From Notospermus geniculatus (taxonomy: Eukaryota; Nemertea; Pilidiophora; Heteronemertea; Lineidae), in NCBI GenBank assembly GCA_002633025.1, contig NMRB01001297.1, forward strand, positions 12,284 through 76,283: 64,000 nt of DNA. The letters run 5' to 3'. The notes under the pieces were generated by a model that worked only from the letters and a program-made list of their open reading frames with translations, was not told the origin of the DNA and searched no databases. Shown here piece by piece: positions 18,553 through 29,411 of this stretch. Every line of letters starts with the position of its first letter. The stretch's first letter is position 1. The position numbers and the translations under genes are program-made.

Positions 18553-18840
18553 CTGAGCCGGCCCGGATCCAGGATTTTGGCCAAAGGGGGGGGGCAGGGC
18601 TGCCGAAGGCGGTCGTTGCAGGTGGGCATCGAAGGTGCCTGCACTGACAGGGGGTCTGGGGTGCCTTCCCCAGAAAATTTGAAATCTAGAAGACCGTAGA
18701 CACAATTTCCTGGCATCGCAGTATCAAAACAGCTTTATTTTTATGTTTTCTTGCTTATTGTCGCAAATTATTGTGAAGAAAAAAATTTGTGGTGGCAAGC
18801 AGGGGGTCGCAACCCCCCCCCTTCTGGATCCAAGCCTGAC
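18553..18840. mobile_element. Possible divergent GGATCC-family element
   Basis: CGGATCCAGGATTTT at the left and CTTCTGGATCCAAG at the right enclose runs of G and C. It resembles the GCGGATCC MITEs in ends and style but is longer and its ends match poorly. Confidence 0.35.
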
Positions 18841-19221
18841 TGAGCTGACCAAGATCTCCCATCCACTGTTAAGGCCTGAACACACTGTCGCATTTTCATG
18901 CTGCGATATCCCGCTGGCCTTTATCTTCACAGACGAACGGCAATAACAAAAGATTTCTACCATTGAAAAGTAGCATTAAATTTCTATGGCCTGTGAAATC
19001 GCCACGTTTTGTCGCTCCACAAAAATCACATCGGTGGGTACAGGCCTCAGTGGAAATTTATAGAAATGAATTTCAAGAGTTTTTTCTCATTTTTGTGATG
19101 CAAAAGATTGAATTCTTTCTAAGACCCATCCGAAATTATCAGAGTCTGCACAAAATGCATATTTCTTGCACTTCACTGAAGGACATAGGGACCGTAAATA
19201 TGGTCAAGTTCCTAATGATGT

Positions 19222-19486
19222 CTAAAGCCGGCCATACACGATCAATATTATTGCACAATATGGGGCCCAAAATAGGGGCATGTGCTTCTGGCATGATGGG
19301 TGGAAGAAAGATTGGCAATAGGCCGCTTTAAGCTGCCCATACACGATCAATATTATTGCACAATTTGAGGATCACAATGGGCAATATTATTGTCAATCTT
19401 CTAATTATCATGCTAGAAGCACACGACCACCCATTTGGGCCCCATATTGTGCAATAATATTGCGCCATGTATGGGCGGCTTTAGAC
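19222..19486. mobile_element. Two joined MITEs of the ATCAATATTATTGCACAATA family
   Basis: TAAAGCCGGCCATACACGAT with CAATATTATTGCACAATAT starts the block. A second, more complete copy runs from about 19328 to 19486 and ends with ATATTGTGCAATAATATTG and GGGCGGCTTTA. The simple 140-bp copy is at 30014-30153. Confidence 0.7.
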
Positions 19487-19817
19487 TCAGTGGAGCACTA
19501 AATATTGGGTAAACTAGGCTGGAATGAGTGGACTAGGTGTTGTGACTTTCATTCTATGACCTTTTAATACCCTGACAGGGTTCGAGGGACTTTGCATGGG
19601 ATCCACACCAACCATCTCACAAACCATTGAACATGTTAAGCATGTGAAGAACGGGTTCAGGGTCAAGGTTGAGTTTTTTCTGTTGTTGGAAATTTTTTTG
19701 TTGATGATGAATTGAAGATTGCTGTGAACTCTTCCAAACTTTTAAAACCGTCAGGAAGTACTGAATGACTCTGTGATTTCAGTACGTGTTGTTCATTACT
19801 TTCTGATGGACAAGATG

Positions 19818-20368
19818 TCTAAAGAGGCTTACAGGTTGACATTGCGTCTTGAAGCAACTTGACGGATCCGTCGCATATAAAAAAACACCACGCACAGGCC
19901 GAAATTTCAGCGAATGAGAGGAACTCGGAGCAACTGGCAGTTACCTCGAACAGCACGCTCATGACGACAGCGCGTCTTCCATGCCCTCGGTCCATTCCAC
20001 TGCCGCCATTTTCTTTTTTCGGTGATTTTCAATGAAATATCCCCGTTCAAGCAACTGATCAGTCACAAGCAGGCGCAGGTCAACGGATCTGAATGGAACT
20101 GGAGACAACTAGTCGCCGAAAAGTAGGACATGGGAAACTCATGGCAACTAGCAGATCTGGCAGTTGCTCAGAGACGTAAGCGCGCTCAGGTCGACAAAAT
20201 CGGCAACTGATCAGTCACTCCCAAGTTGACAAAATCGGCAACTGATCAGTCACTCCAAGTTGACAAAATCGGCAACTGATCAGTCACTCCGAGTTGCTTC
20301 CCTCGCCGGAAAGCTAGTTGCCGCGAGTTGCTTCAAGATGCAATGTCGACCTCTAAGCCCCTTTATGT
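19818..20368. mobile_element. Foldback element with ACATTGCRTCTTGAAGCAACT arms
   Basis: The left end GGTTGACATTGCGTCTTGAA and the right end TTCAAGATGCAATGTCGACC are inverted repeats. Inside, about three direct repeats of 33 bp (GGCAACTGATCAGTCACTCC with AGTTGACAAAAT) lie at 20205-20300. Confidence 0.65.
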
Positions 20369-21007
20369 GAGATCATAGCATGGACATCTACCCATCCCTC
20401 CAACAGATACACACACTTTTTCTCCATCTTTTTCATACATCCATGTTGTTTTTCGTGCCTGTCCCTTTTGTTGTTTATCATCCATGGAACAATTGTTCAT
20501 GTGTTTCCAAGGTTCTCATGAAGTGCATCAATAAATTGATACCAATTTTGCAATACGGACCCATATTACGAACATTTTCTGATATATTAGAAATTTTATG
20601 TGTGATTTCGGAACTGAACTCAATTTGAAATTTCGAACTTCCTTTCAGAAAATATGAACTAGAGGTAAGCTGTTGGTGCGCCCCCTATTGGTAAAAGGGA
20701 TAAACAGCTTGTCTGTCCGTTAAAATGTAAAAAAATTAGGGAAATAACCGTAGCTGGTTCTGGTGGGAGCGTGCACCGGAGAGACTTGTACATTTTGACT
20801 TGATGCTGGAAAGAATTCGGGCGTTTTCCACCAGAACTGGTGTCTTAATTTCCACGGCATCTTTTGCTGGTGATATTAACATCTCACCGAGGTCCGCAGA
20901 TTGAGTTGTGAGGCCTAGCTTTGGTCCCGTCATTAACAACCTCATAGTAGGTCTCACAGCCTTACAATAGGTCTTACATCCTTACGATACAACTTTCTGT
21001 ACTCGCC

Positions 21008-21433
21008 CAATCTCGTACCCAGAGATTCGTTACGCTCAGGCCGAGGTTATAGGTCGCTCCACTAATCTCTGGAGACGGCTGGCTATTTCACGCCTTAAGT
21101 GTGATTTATGGCATTGTGCGATTTTAGACCGATTTTAGACCGCAGATGCATTCAAATAATTGTAGTGTAAAATATTACACATGAAAATGTCCTTAGAAAG
21201 TTTTTCTTGAGGATCTGTTGTATTTATTAAGGAAACAACAAAGCACTACTTGGAGCTCTACATAAACTTGAGGTGAAACGGTCAAAAATTAGTACCGGTA
21301 TATACTCATGTGCAGTGTGTAGCGATAACACACGTGTCTTGCAAACCCCGAAGTAGTCGTAGCCGTCTCCAGAGATTAGAGGAGCGACCTACAACCTCGG
21401 CCTGAGCGTAACGAATCTCTGGGTACGAGATTG
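21008..21433. mobile_element. Mutator-like MITE, 75-bp ends and 9-bp target duplication
   Basis: The terminal inverted repeats are about 75 bp and nearly identical (CAATCTCGTACCCAGAGATT ... TAATCTCTGGAGACGGCT). GTACTCGCC (20999-21007) and GTACTCACC (21434-21442) flank the element with 8 of 9 bases equal. Long ends plus a 9-bp duplication are the hallmark of Mutator-like elements. The interior has no transposase. Confidence 0.8.
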
Positions 21434-21613
21434 GTACTCACCATTCCACAGGGCTTGTTATCATTTGGGCGTTGGTGATTCTGATCCCCCGAGTGCTGGC
21501 TGCTGTTTCATTTGCCAAGAATCTTTCCAGTTTGCATTCAAAATTCCAGTCCAAGTAGCCTTCATTGCATTGCTAGACATCCACACGTCATCAGGCATGA
21601 AACATCCTCAGAT

Positions 21614-21890
21614 TTGGTTATCACGTCCGCTAGCAAGCGGCAGGTCCCGGGTTCGAATCCAATCCAATCCAAGCTATATTGGATTTCATTCCTCTTCACA
21701 TCCGTCGCATGGGACAGTAAGCCGTGGTGCCTTGTACCTTGTTTCTTTGCAAGGGCAAGTAAAACTAAAAGACCCCATCCAAGTGAGGAACGAGTAGCTT
21801 GTGATGGCCTCCTCCGTACTTGCCAAGGCCAATAATGCTATGGCTTCGGCCCTGATGGAAAAATGAAATACAAAATAGGAATACAAATAC
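21614..21890 (+). mobile_element. SINE (family A), 5'-truncated
   Basis: It starts inside the A-box region (TGGTTATCACGTCCGC), keeps the B box (GGGTTCGAATCC), has a short local duplication of ATCCA, and ends GGAAAAATGAAATACAAAAT with the usual tail. Confidence 0.8.
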
Positions 21891-22573
21891 TCTCTTGTAT
21901 CTGACAATGATTTCAAGGGAGAATGCCTGAATCCTAGTTTCAAATGCTCCTAACGTGTTCATGTTTGATAACGTGTAGTGAAACGTAGCCAAATGCGGAA
22001 AAAAGCTTAGCATTAAATGCACTCTTGGGTAAAATTTACATCCCATGCAATTTTCCAGCTTTGAATTTTATATTGCACTGCTGCTCCCATTTTGAGTTTA
22101 TTAATAGCTTAAGGGTTATTCCTTGAATATGCTATGAAAAAGACCCACAACGTCGTTCGTGTTAAATAGCACTGTTTCTGTATAGCTGTGAATGTGCCTT
22201 ATAATCTCAATACTAACCGTCCGAGAATGGGGAAGTAGGCATTCTTTTTCTACCATTTGATGGCGCTGCGACCGTATCAACTTTTCCACTGTGACGTTGT
22301 ATGGAACGTCACACTACCGTGACGTTGTGGCTTCATGCTCGCACCTCACATTGCCATTGAGATGACGTCCTGAAGACAATGAAAAGGCCTGATATGGTCG
22401 CAGCGACATCTTTCCGTGGAGAAGAGGCGATGCCCTCATTCCTGCTGCACACACCCATTTGAATGATAGTTCTTCATTCGTAGAATAGTTTCCCCGATAG
22501 CACAGTATAACCAAATGATATTTTGAAGTTTGCGTATGTTCTGAAATTTGCGGTGCATAAAATCTTCTACAAG

Positions 22574-22813
22574 ATAGACCATTCTCAAATTGACATAAGG
22601 ACAAAGATCTGCGCGCTTCCGCCAAAGTCTCAACCACAATCTGAAGCTGAGTGATGTGACGCAGACAACCCCACGACAGTGACTTCGAAGACGTTGCGTC
22701 AGAGTTGACCATAGCTAAATCATGGATTGCGTCACGTCGCCCGGTTTCAGATCGAGGTTGTGGTTGCGATTTCGGCGGAAATGCGCAGATCTGCTCATTC
22801 GAGAATTGTCTAT
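22574..22813. mobile_element. MITE, full copy of the ATAGACCGTTCTC family
   Basis: The ends ATAGACCATTCTCAAATTGA and GAGAATTGTCTAT are inverted, and the arms of about 90 bp match those at 13669-13907, including GAGGTTGTGGTTG. Confidence 0.75.
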
Positions 22814-22981
22814 TGTTTTGGTATGCTGACGAGATATATTAACGATTGTCAGATTTTCAGGGTGCATAAACATAAAAACAATCATTTCGAATGTTTTTGT
22901 CAGTATTTAATTTTCTGGTATGCATCATGAAATCATTGTGTATTCGTCCAATACTTCACTCATACATGTATCTTCTCAATC

Positions 22982-23238
22982 TTAAAGCCCCACAGTATTG
23001 AATTCAGAAAGTGCTTACGTCCTCTGACGTTAGTGTAGTGTAAAATGCACTATGCTCTATCTGAATACATTAGAGCTCTGCCTTCAGTTTTTTCAATGTG
23101 TGCTGAAAACTAGGACTTGATGCTTTAAAGTACGTATCAGGCAAGTATTTTGGGGACCTTCAAGAGGCTATGAGACCTATACCTGCATTCTCCTAACACT
23201 TTGAAAATATCGTAAAATTCAATACATTGGGGCTTTAA
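22982..23238 (+). mobile_element. TTAA-flanked MITE, GCCCCAC family, copy 2
   Basis: TTAA AGCCCCACAGTATTGAAT at the left and ATTCAATACATTGGGGCT TTAA at the right. Same orientation and body as 4720-4998. Its right TTAA is shared with the next, inverted copy. Confidence 0.8.
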
Positions 23239-24132
23239 AGCCCCACAGTATTGAATTTTACGATATTTATCTCCCCGCTTTTTGAAAAAAGTCGGGGAGA
23301 TATTGTTTTACCCTCCACCGTCAGTACGGCTGTCCAGCCGTCCGGCTGTCCGGCCGTCCGAAAGTGATATCTCCTCCTAGACCGTTCAACGGAGGAGCTT
23401 GAAACTTTGGTATATATTAGGTACTCATCCACTATTGTGCACAACACTCTTGGAATTTCGATCCAACTCCCTGTCTTTCCACCAGGGGGCGATATGTGAA
23501 AAACACATTTATGGTCATTACTCCTAAAGTAATTGTGATAAAGTGAGGAAATTTTGTGTGAAGGTTTATCTGTGACAGCTTCACAATATATCATAGAGAT
23601 TTTGACCTTGACCTAGTTTCAAGGTCACAGGGGTCAAACTTCAATAAAAACCATGAGCCGTCCAAAAGTGATATCTCTTCCTTCACCGTTCAATGGAGGA
23701 GTTTGAAACCTCGGTATATATTATGTACTCATCCACTAATGTGCACAACACTCCCAACCCCCAATGTACTTCGATCGAACTCGGCCTCTTCCCACCAGGG
23801 GTCAATATATGAAAGACACAGGAAAAATAACCATGTCACCATTACTTCCTGTCGAAAGCGGGGAGATATGCGATGGGCTGCCCATCGACATTGCTCTAGT
23901 TTCAAAATGTTAGGAGAGAGCACAAAGAGGTCTCATAGCTTGTGAAGGTCACCAAAACGCTTGTCTGATACATACTTCAGAGAATCAAGGCCTAGTTTTC
24001 AGCACACATTAGAAAAAACGACAGGGAGAGCTCTAATTCAGATGGAGCGCAGTACATTTTACACTACACTGACGTCAAGAATCGCGGCGATGATTTGCGT
24101 TTTTCAAATTCAATACAGTGGGGCTTTAATAA
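23235..24132 (-). mobile_element. GCCCCAC-family MITE split by a rolling-circle-like insertion
   Basis: The inverted copy begins TTAAAGCCCCACAGTATTGA, breaks at about 23266 in the word CGATATTTTCAA, and resumes at 23900 (TTTCAAAATGTTAGGAGAG) to end GTGGGGCTTTAA. The uninterrupted copies provide the empty site. Confidence 0.85.
23267..23899 (+). mobile_element. Rolling-circle-like repeat with CTAG end (ATCTCCCCG family)
   Basis: The 5' end is an inverted pair (ATCTCCCCGCTTTTT at 23269-23283; its complement with two changes to 23301). A CCGTCCGGCTGTCCGGCCGT stretch follows. Near the 3' end the arm recurs (AGCGGGGAGATAT, 23857-23869), then a palindrome CGATGGGCTGCCCATCG (23871-23887), ten bases later GCTCTAG. 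A hairpin about 10 nt before CTRR is the canonical Helitron 3' end. Insertion is in a T run of the host MITE. No coding capacity. Confidence 0.75.
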
Positions 24133-25171
24133 CAAATAAGAAAATGTGTTTTCTGGCATTTCCATAGCAACCACAAAGATGGCCGCCAACAAACTCCATG
24201 TTTGAGGTGTAACTCCTGTTTCCTCTTCAGTTCTACTAATATCCAGCATGTTTTGCATGACTTTGCATGGTGTTTATATATAAACAACAACTTTGTCCAT
24301 TTGTTCCTGCCCGAGTCTTGGAAGACGACGACGTTTTTATAATCAGAATGAAACAAGTGCTGACTTCAGTTTCATGTCCTCTCTGTCTCAGCCTAAGTTG
24401 GTGATTGGTTACTGTACATTTCACTGTGACACCTGTACATCAATGTATGGTAACCTACTATCTGCTTACTTGAAACTTTTTTCATTTATCAGCTCTTCAT
24501 GTCTTTTTCTTGTGGTATAAGAAAATTCTCATTATCTGGTGACCAGTGATTTTTCTTACAATTTATAAACACAAAAGTGACTTTTTTTCATTTGCAGTTT
24601 TCAATTTTTTGCAGTTAACAGATGCTTCTTACATAACTTTTTTTTTTCAACCAATTAACAGTTGTATTACCGGTACTCTTCATTCCACATCCGATTGGCA
24701 TGAGGTTTTCAGCTGATATCTCCACAACGACGGGGTCAAATTTGACATACTATACATTAATTGACTTGTCTTTCTTGTTGGTATCTTTCTGCTATCTTCA
24801 TTTTTTTGCATAAGGCCGACATAACGGATCCCTTTCTCAAAACCCATTTCATTTCGCCATGGGGTTCAGTGCAGTTTACACATGCACGATGCATTGCGTC
24901 ATTTCAGAATGGCCGCCATTTCGGCCATAAACACTAACTGTGATTGGTGAAAGAACTTTTTTCTGTCACGTTTATAGGGAAAATGACAGTGACGATGGCT
25001 GTAGCGGCAAAAAAGACGAATTGATTGATGTATGGTATGTCAAATTTGACCCAGGCGTTGCGGAGCTATCGTTCATAAACCTCGCGGCATTCGAAAGTGA
25101 ATTGGAGAGTAGCCACGATGTATCAGCATTTATCCGTCGTTTTCACTAAATTTTTCTTCCTTTCTTTACAG

Positions 25172-25361
25172 GATCTCTGAATACCAAGCAGAGAACAGTA
25201 TGGATAATAAAAATCTGGCTATTTGCTGGTGGCCGACAATTCTACGCCCGGAATTCACAAGTTTTGAGATGATGACGCAATCGTCGAAATATCTCGAAGA
25301 AACGGTGCTCGCCCTCCTGGATCAAACCGGCTTCTTTTTCTTCGGGAAAGATGAGATTTAG
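25172..25361 (+). CDS. ARHGAP35: p190 RhoGAP, last coding exon 9 with stop
   Basis: The acceptor is TTTCTTTACAG. After one base the frame reads ISEYQAENSMDNKNLAICWW, PTILRPEFTSFEMM and LALLDQTGFFFFGKDEI, then TAG. It is the last part of a RhoGAP domain. NLAICWWPTILRP corresponds to NLSICFWPTLMRP of p190A, and the aromatic FFFF end corresponds to its CPFFFY. Vertebrate p190A continues with a proline-rich tail that is absent here, so the protein ends just after the domain. The stop is followed by a long non-coding stretch with an inverted repeat. Confidence 0.95.
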
Positions 25362-25437
25362 ATAATTTGCATATTGAGAAATTCAGGGACAGAAAGCGAC
25401 AACGTGCTGATTGGGATGTGTCGATTTCCCGTGCTAT

Positions 25438-26191
25438 TACTCCGGACGCAAAACCCCGATTTTGGGCTTAGGTGTTTCTTTTTGAATAACAGCACTTTTT
25501 TCCAGTTTTCATACATTTGGAGGGTGTGGAATCAGAATCCGTCGAGTGCCACCTTGGCACCCTTGAGCGTTTTGAGAAATTCGCGTTTGAATTTTTGTAA
25601 CTGACTTTATCATTGGACGTCAGCTGACGCAATGACTGAGCTTTGTACAGGAGAATGGGACCCGATGTACAGCTAACTTTTAAATGGTTGGATTTACACC
25701 CCACAAATGTATTATCAACAGATAGAAACATGGTGCCTCGTAATCATATAAGCATGTTTTTAGTAATTTTTAACTGGTTATGTAATTGGAAATGGCACAT
25801 TTTTATGTATTTTGACCCATTTTGTGTTAATTTACATAAAAAACTTCATTTCTTATTACAAAACTACTGAAAACAATTAAGAACATGCTTGTCTGCTTCT
25901 GAGGCACCATGTTTCTATCTGTTGGTAATACATTTATGGGATGTAAATCCAACCATTTAAAAGTTAGCTGTACATCAGATCTCATTCTCCTGTACAAAGC
26001 TCAGTCGTTGCGTCAGCTGACGTCCAATGATAAAGTCAGTTCCAAAAATTTGAATGGGACTTTCTCAAAACGCTCAAGGGTGCCAGAGTGGCACCCGGCG
26101 GATTCTGAATTTCTGTCATTTGGAGATACAAAAAATGCAAAAAATTGCTGTTATTCAAAATGTCACACTTTTTCGTTCTGCGTCCGGACTA
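25438..26191. mobile_element. Inverted repeat in the RhoGAP 3' untranslated region
   Basis: Arms 25438-25765 and 25875-26191 are complementary over about 310 bp with a centre of about 110 bp. Shared words include TCCGGACGCA at the outer ends, GAATAACAGCA, GACGTCAGCTGACGCA, and ACAGATAGAAACATGGTGCC at the inner ends. It begins only 77 bp after the stop codon, so a sense transcript would carry a long double-stranded hairpin. I see no clear target duplication, so its origin as a foldback element is inferred. Confidence 0.85.
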
Positions 26192-26198
26192 TATGTGA

Positions 26199-26204
26199 AA
26201 TAAA
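26199..26204 (+). promoter_or_regulatory. Candidate polyadenylation signal AATAAA
   Basis: First AATAAA that I see after the RhoGAP stop on the + strand, just outside the inverted repeat. A single hexamer in AT-rich DNA is weak evidence. Confidence 0.25.
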
Positions 26205-26618
26205 CACTGCTACGAGTCAACCTGCTTAATTGTACAGAGAAATATATGACATATTTATATGTACATTACTTTATGAAGCATTTTAGTGGATTAAGACTAT
26301 ATTTGATTATTGTCGCTGCAACTGCTGACGTGTCCGCCGTCGGCATTGTGCACAAATATATGTGTCCATATTATGCATAAATTGTAAAGTGAAAAAGCAA
26401 GAATTGTTCGTAGATTCGTGCGATATGTGTTCAAGTTGCGTTGTTGACATTCATTATGAACTGCGAGACAGCGTCCTGTTTGATTCGTGCTGTGTCGTGA
26501 GGAAGGAGCATTCCTTCAAAAGATAGTTTTTCTTACCTTTATTTTTATCCCATAATCTGAGATGAAGATCGGTGGTGAGCATCTAGTTTGCTTCATCTAC
26601 AGATGGAATTCAACATGA

Positions 26619-27057
26619 ATGGGGAACCGGCGTGCCCAAAGGAGGCGCTGGGGAACAACTCAGTTTTAACACAAAAGCACATGCACTGCGACATTGAAAA
26701 CGTCGTTGATGTCGCGCATCGTTCGTGACGTTATGTGCAATGCGTCATTCAGAATCAATGACGTTGCTCTTCGGTCGGTTGTTTACGCTAAAATAGTCAG
26801 TTTTATCGATGAAATTTAACATGTTCCTGTTTGAATTTTCATTTGAAAACATTCAGATACATTGAGTCAGTCCTGTACTTGATGATAAATGTGTAAAATT
26901 CGAAATTCAATGAGCTACTTCAGGTATCTTGGGGCTAGAAGTAGGGTGTAGTTTCAGAATAAAATGGCAAATAACGTTGGCCTGACTTTCGATGTCATAG
27001 TTTCAACTGAGTTGTTCGTCAACGCCACGTCACGGATTAGTTCCACCGGTTCCTCAT
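26619..27057 (+). mobile_element. MITE with ATGRGGAACCGGYG ends, copy 1
   Basis: The left end ATGGGGAACCGGCGTGCC and the right end, read inverted, ATGAGGAACCGGTGGAAC agree in about 12 of the first 14 bases. The whole 439 bp reappears inverted at 45035-45482. The interior holds clustered TGACGTT/ACGTCA words and no coding frame. Confidence 0.75.
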
Positions 27058-27376
27058 TAAATAAACTTATTCCTTCATCGCTGGCTCTGTCAGCTGATGG
27101 ACTGCTTTCATAGAATTTGTGGACAATGGTTAGAGCCAGATGTACTTATTTGGGTTTGGTATAACTTCTCATTGACCGCCCTCGTGAACAATTTTTAAAA
27201 AGCATGTTTTGTCCTGAAGTTTACCCGACTATAAAATTATCCGGTTTCTGTTTTTAAATGGTCACAAGTCATTCTATGAAAGTCGAAATTGCATTTCTGA
27301 TAATCATGTTTTTATTTTTTCTCAGTGTAGGCCTACATGTATTTTGGTTTTACTTTGAGCAGACCTATGGAGATCT

Positions 27377-27486
27377 GGGGCCTGTTTCACAAAGTGACTT
27401 TAAGCTAATGGTACCATCAACTTCAATGCATTTACCATTTGGTTAAAAGTACCATTAGCTTAAAGTCACTTTATGAAACAGGCCCC
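27377..27486. mobile_element. Foldback element GGGGCCTGTTTCA
   Basis: GGGGCCTGTTTCACAAAGTG and CACTTTATGAAACAGGCCCC pair over about 45 bp around a short centre. Confidence 0.75.
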
Positions 27487-27490
27487 TGGG

Positions 27491-27596
27491 TCCATATTCA
27501 TAAGCATACTTAAGTCAAAGTGTCATACTTATCTTTTGTGTTGAACAAAGGATATTTGTCACACTTAGACTTACGGTAAGTAGTTTTATGAATATG
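27491..27596. mobile_element. Foldback element CATATTCATAA
   Basis: TCCATATTCATAAGCATACT at the left pairs with the right end AGTTTTATGAATATG. It lies four bases after the previous element and abuts the next. Confidence 0.6.
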
Positions 27597-27795
27597 TGTG
27601 GCGATCTAGGAAAACCTGTTGGATGTCGCTGAATGATCAACAAGGGCTGTCAGATTGCCTGTGCATTGATCTACTAGGCCTAGCTACTGTTTATCTGTTA
27701 CGTAATACATTTCAGCTGTTGAAATGTGTGGGTTTAGCAAGGCCATTAACACTTTCCTCAAATGCGACAGCCGCCAGGTTTTCCTAGACCCCACA
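27595..27795. mobile_element. MITE of the GGTCTAGGAAAACC family, copy 3
   Basis: The ends TGTGTGGCGATCTAGGAAAA and TTTTCCTAGACCCCACACA, with the conserved interior GATCAACAAGGGCTGTCAGA. Confidence 0.8.
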
Positions 27796-28222
27796 CATAT
27801 GGGCCCTGTAGTCTATGTTTGATTACAAGTTTTGACATAACTCACCTGCTTACAGATTGAAATTCCAAAATGAACCAGTAGGTGGCGTGAGGTGTCACAA
27901 GGCTCAGCCACCTCCACTCTAGTTAAAGGCGCTAGCCGGAGGGTCTGCATGGGGAGGGGATGAAATTATCCTAGTCAGATATGGAATGGTTGGCGTGTTC
28001 AAGGAAGTTTTTTCAGGGGAGGTGAACATTATGTTTGTCATGTCCTATGCATTTAAGGTGAATTGAGAGGAAATTTACCTGAAGGAAATCAAATCAAAAG
28101 GGTATCGAGGGCCTTTGAAGGGAATCAGGGGTCTCTGAAGTGTATTGGGGTCTCTGAAGCATGTATATTGGGGGTCTTTGAATGGTGTCAGGGGGGGGTC
28201 TTGATGATGGTATCAGGGTCCT

Positions 28223-28585
28223 CATGGGGCGTATTCGAATCCTCGTTCTTGACCACACTCGTGCTGACCCATCTCGAGAACAGCAGTCTCGAACGCCTAG
28301 AACACAACCCGTGTCGGGTCAAGAACGTGTTCTTCTCACTCCCCACTCTGCTGCATCCTCGCACCCAGGGTCTTCACAACCGGCTCCCCAACTCGCAGGA
28401 GGGTACGACCGTAAATGACCTAGATTCTCAGGATGACTCTACGGAGGGTTGAGAAGAACACGTTTTTGGCCCGACTCGAGTTGCGTTCTCAGCATTCGAG
28501 GCTGCCGTTCTCGAGTTGAGTCAACAACTACACGAACTAGGTCAGCAAGGGTGTGGTCAAGAACGAGGATTCGAATACGCCCATG
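28223..28585. mobile_element. Foldback element with about 130-bp arms
   Basis: CATGGGGCGTATTCGAATCC and the following CTCGTTCTTGACCACACTCG are repeated inverted at the right end, and pairing continues to the GAACGTGTTCTTCTCA block. An open frame of 129 codons across it (28063-28452) has no recognisable product. Confidence 0.75.
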
Positions 28586-29027
28586 AACATCACGATTTTA
28601 TACATATATCTGTTGTTCGAACAAAGTTGCCAATCAACTCACTACTGCAGAAGCCCAGGCTTGTGAATACAAAATAGCATGTTGGAATATAAAATACATG
28701 TAGAGGTGAATCATTCAACATGCGTGCATTTCTGGAGAATAATGCTGAATTGAAGGCCTAACTCTGCTGGGAGTGTAGTGCTGTCTCCTTGTTTTGGGTC
28801 TGAGCCCAAAATACCAGTGGTCAAGTCTGGTATTTCGTAAGCTCATGGCCCATTGAAGTTATTGTGGTCAGATTTTCATTGTTATGGGAGTCGAAAGTGA
28901 ACCCTGCACACCTTCTTATCTGGAACTCAATGTCTTTTCAACACAATTTACTTTGAATTCATCAAAATTCAACGATATTATTCATTATGCCAATTTCAAA
29001 GTCATGTGCAGGAATTTACAAAATGTG

Positions 29028-29213
29028 TTGCGGTCTAGGAAAACCTGTGGGAAGTCGCTGAGTGATCAACAAGGGTTGTTAGATTGCCTGTGCATTGATC
29101 GGCTACTGTTCACCTGTTACGTTCTACATTTCAGCTATTGAAATGTTCGGGTTCACCAAGGCCATTAACACTTTCCTCAAACGTGACATCCGACGGGTTT
29201 TCCTAGACCGCCT
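29028..29213. mobile_element. MITE of the GGTCTAGGAAAACC family, copy 4
   Basis: The ends TTGCGGTCTAGGAAAACCTG and the inverse ending TTTTCCTAGACCGCC, the same interior as the other copies. Confidence 0.8.
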
Positions 29214-29411
29214 TACAAATATTAGAGGTAGGCAGACAGGCTTTCTCCTGAATGTCGCTGCAAGTTGGGTTCAGGGTTCACGTTGACACCAACACCATAA
29301 AGAGATCATCAGACGTGGACACACAGTGCTTACAATCTGACTGACATGCTATGAGTATTGTGTGTGTATACAGCCTGTATAATAATGTGCTGAAATATGT
29401 CAACTCCCAGA

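Larger units (their letters stand above)
18377..25171. other. 6.8-kb RhoGAP intron
   Basis: No exon is seen. It holds MITE copies (19222-19486), a foldback element with internal direct repeats (19818-20368), a Mutator-like element (21008-21433), a SINE (21614-21890), MITEs at 22574-22813 and 22982-24132 with a rolling-circle-like insertion. The stretch 18377-18552 holds nothing I recognise, and 24133-25171 is AT-rich sequence without recognised repeats. Confidence 0.6.

Noticed and set aside
27258-27446. Hydrophobic open frame (signal-peptide-like) as LRP5/6 exon 1
   Set aside because: The only donor-like site after the hydrophobic stretch leaves phase 0, while exon 2 needs phase 1, and the frame then runs into a foldback element.
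28063-28452. Open frame of 129 codons as a possible gene
   Set aside because: Most of it lies in one arm and the centre of the foldback element 28223-28585.
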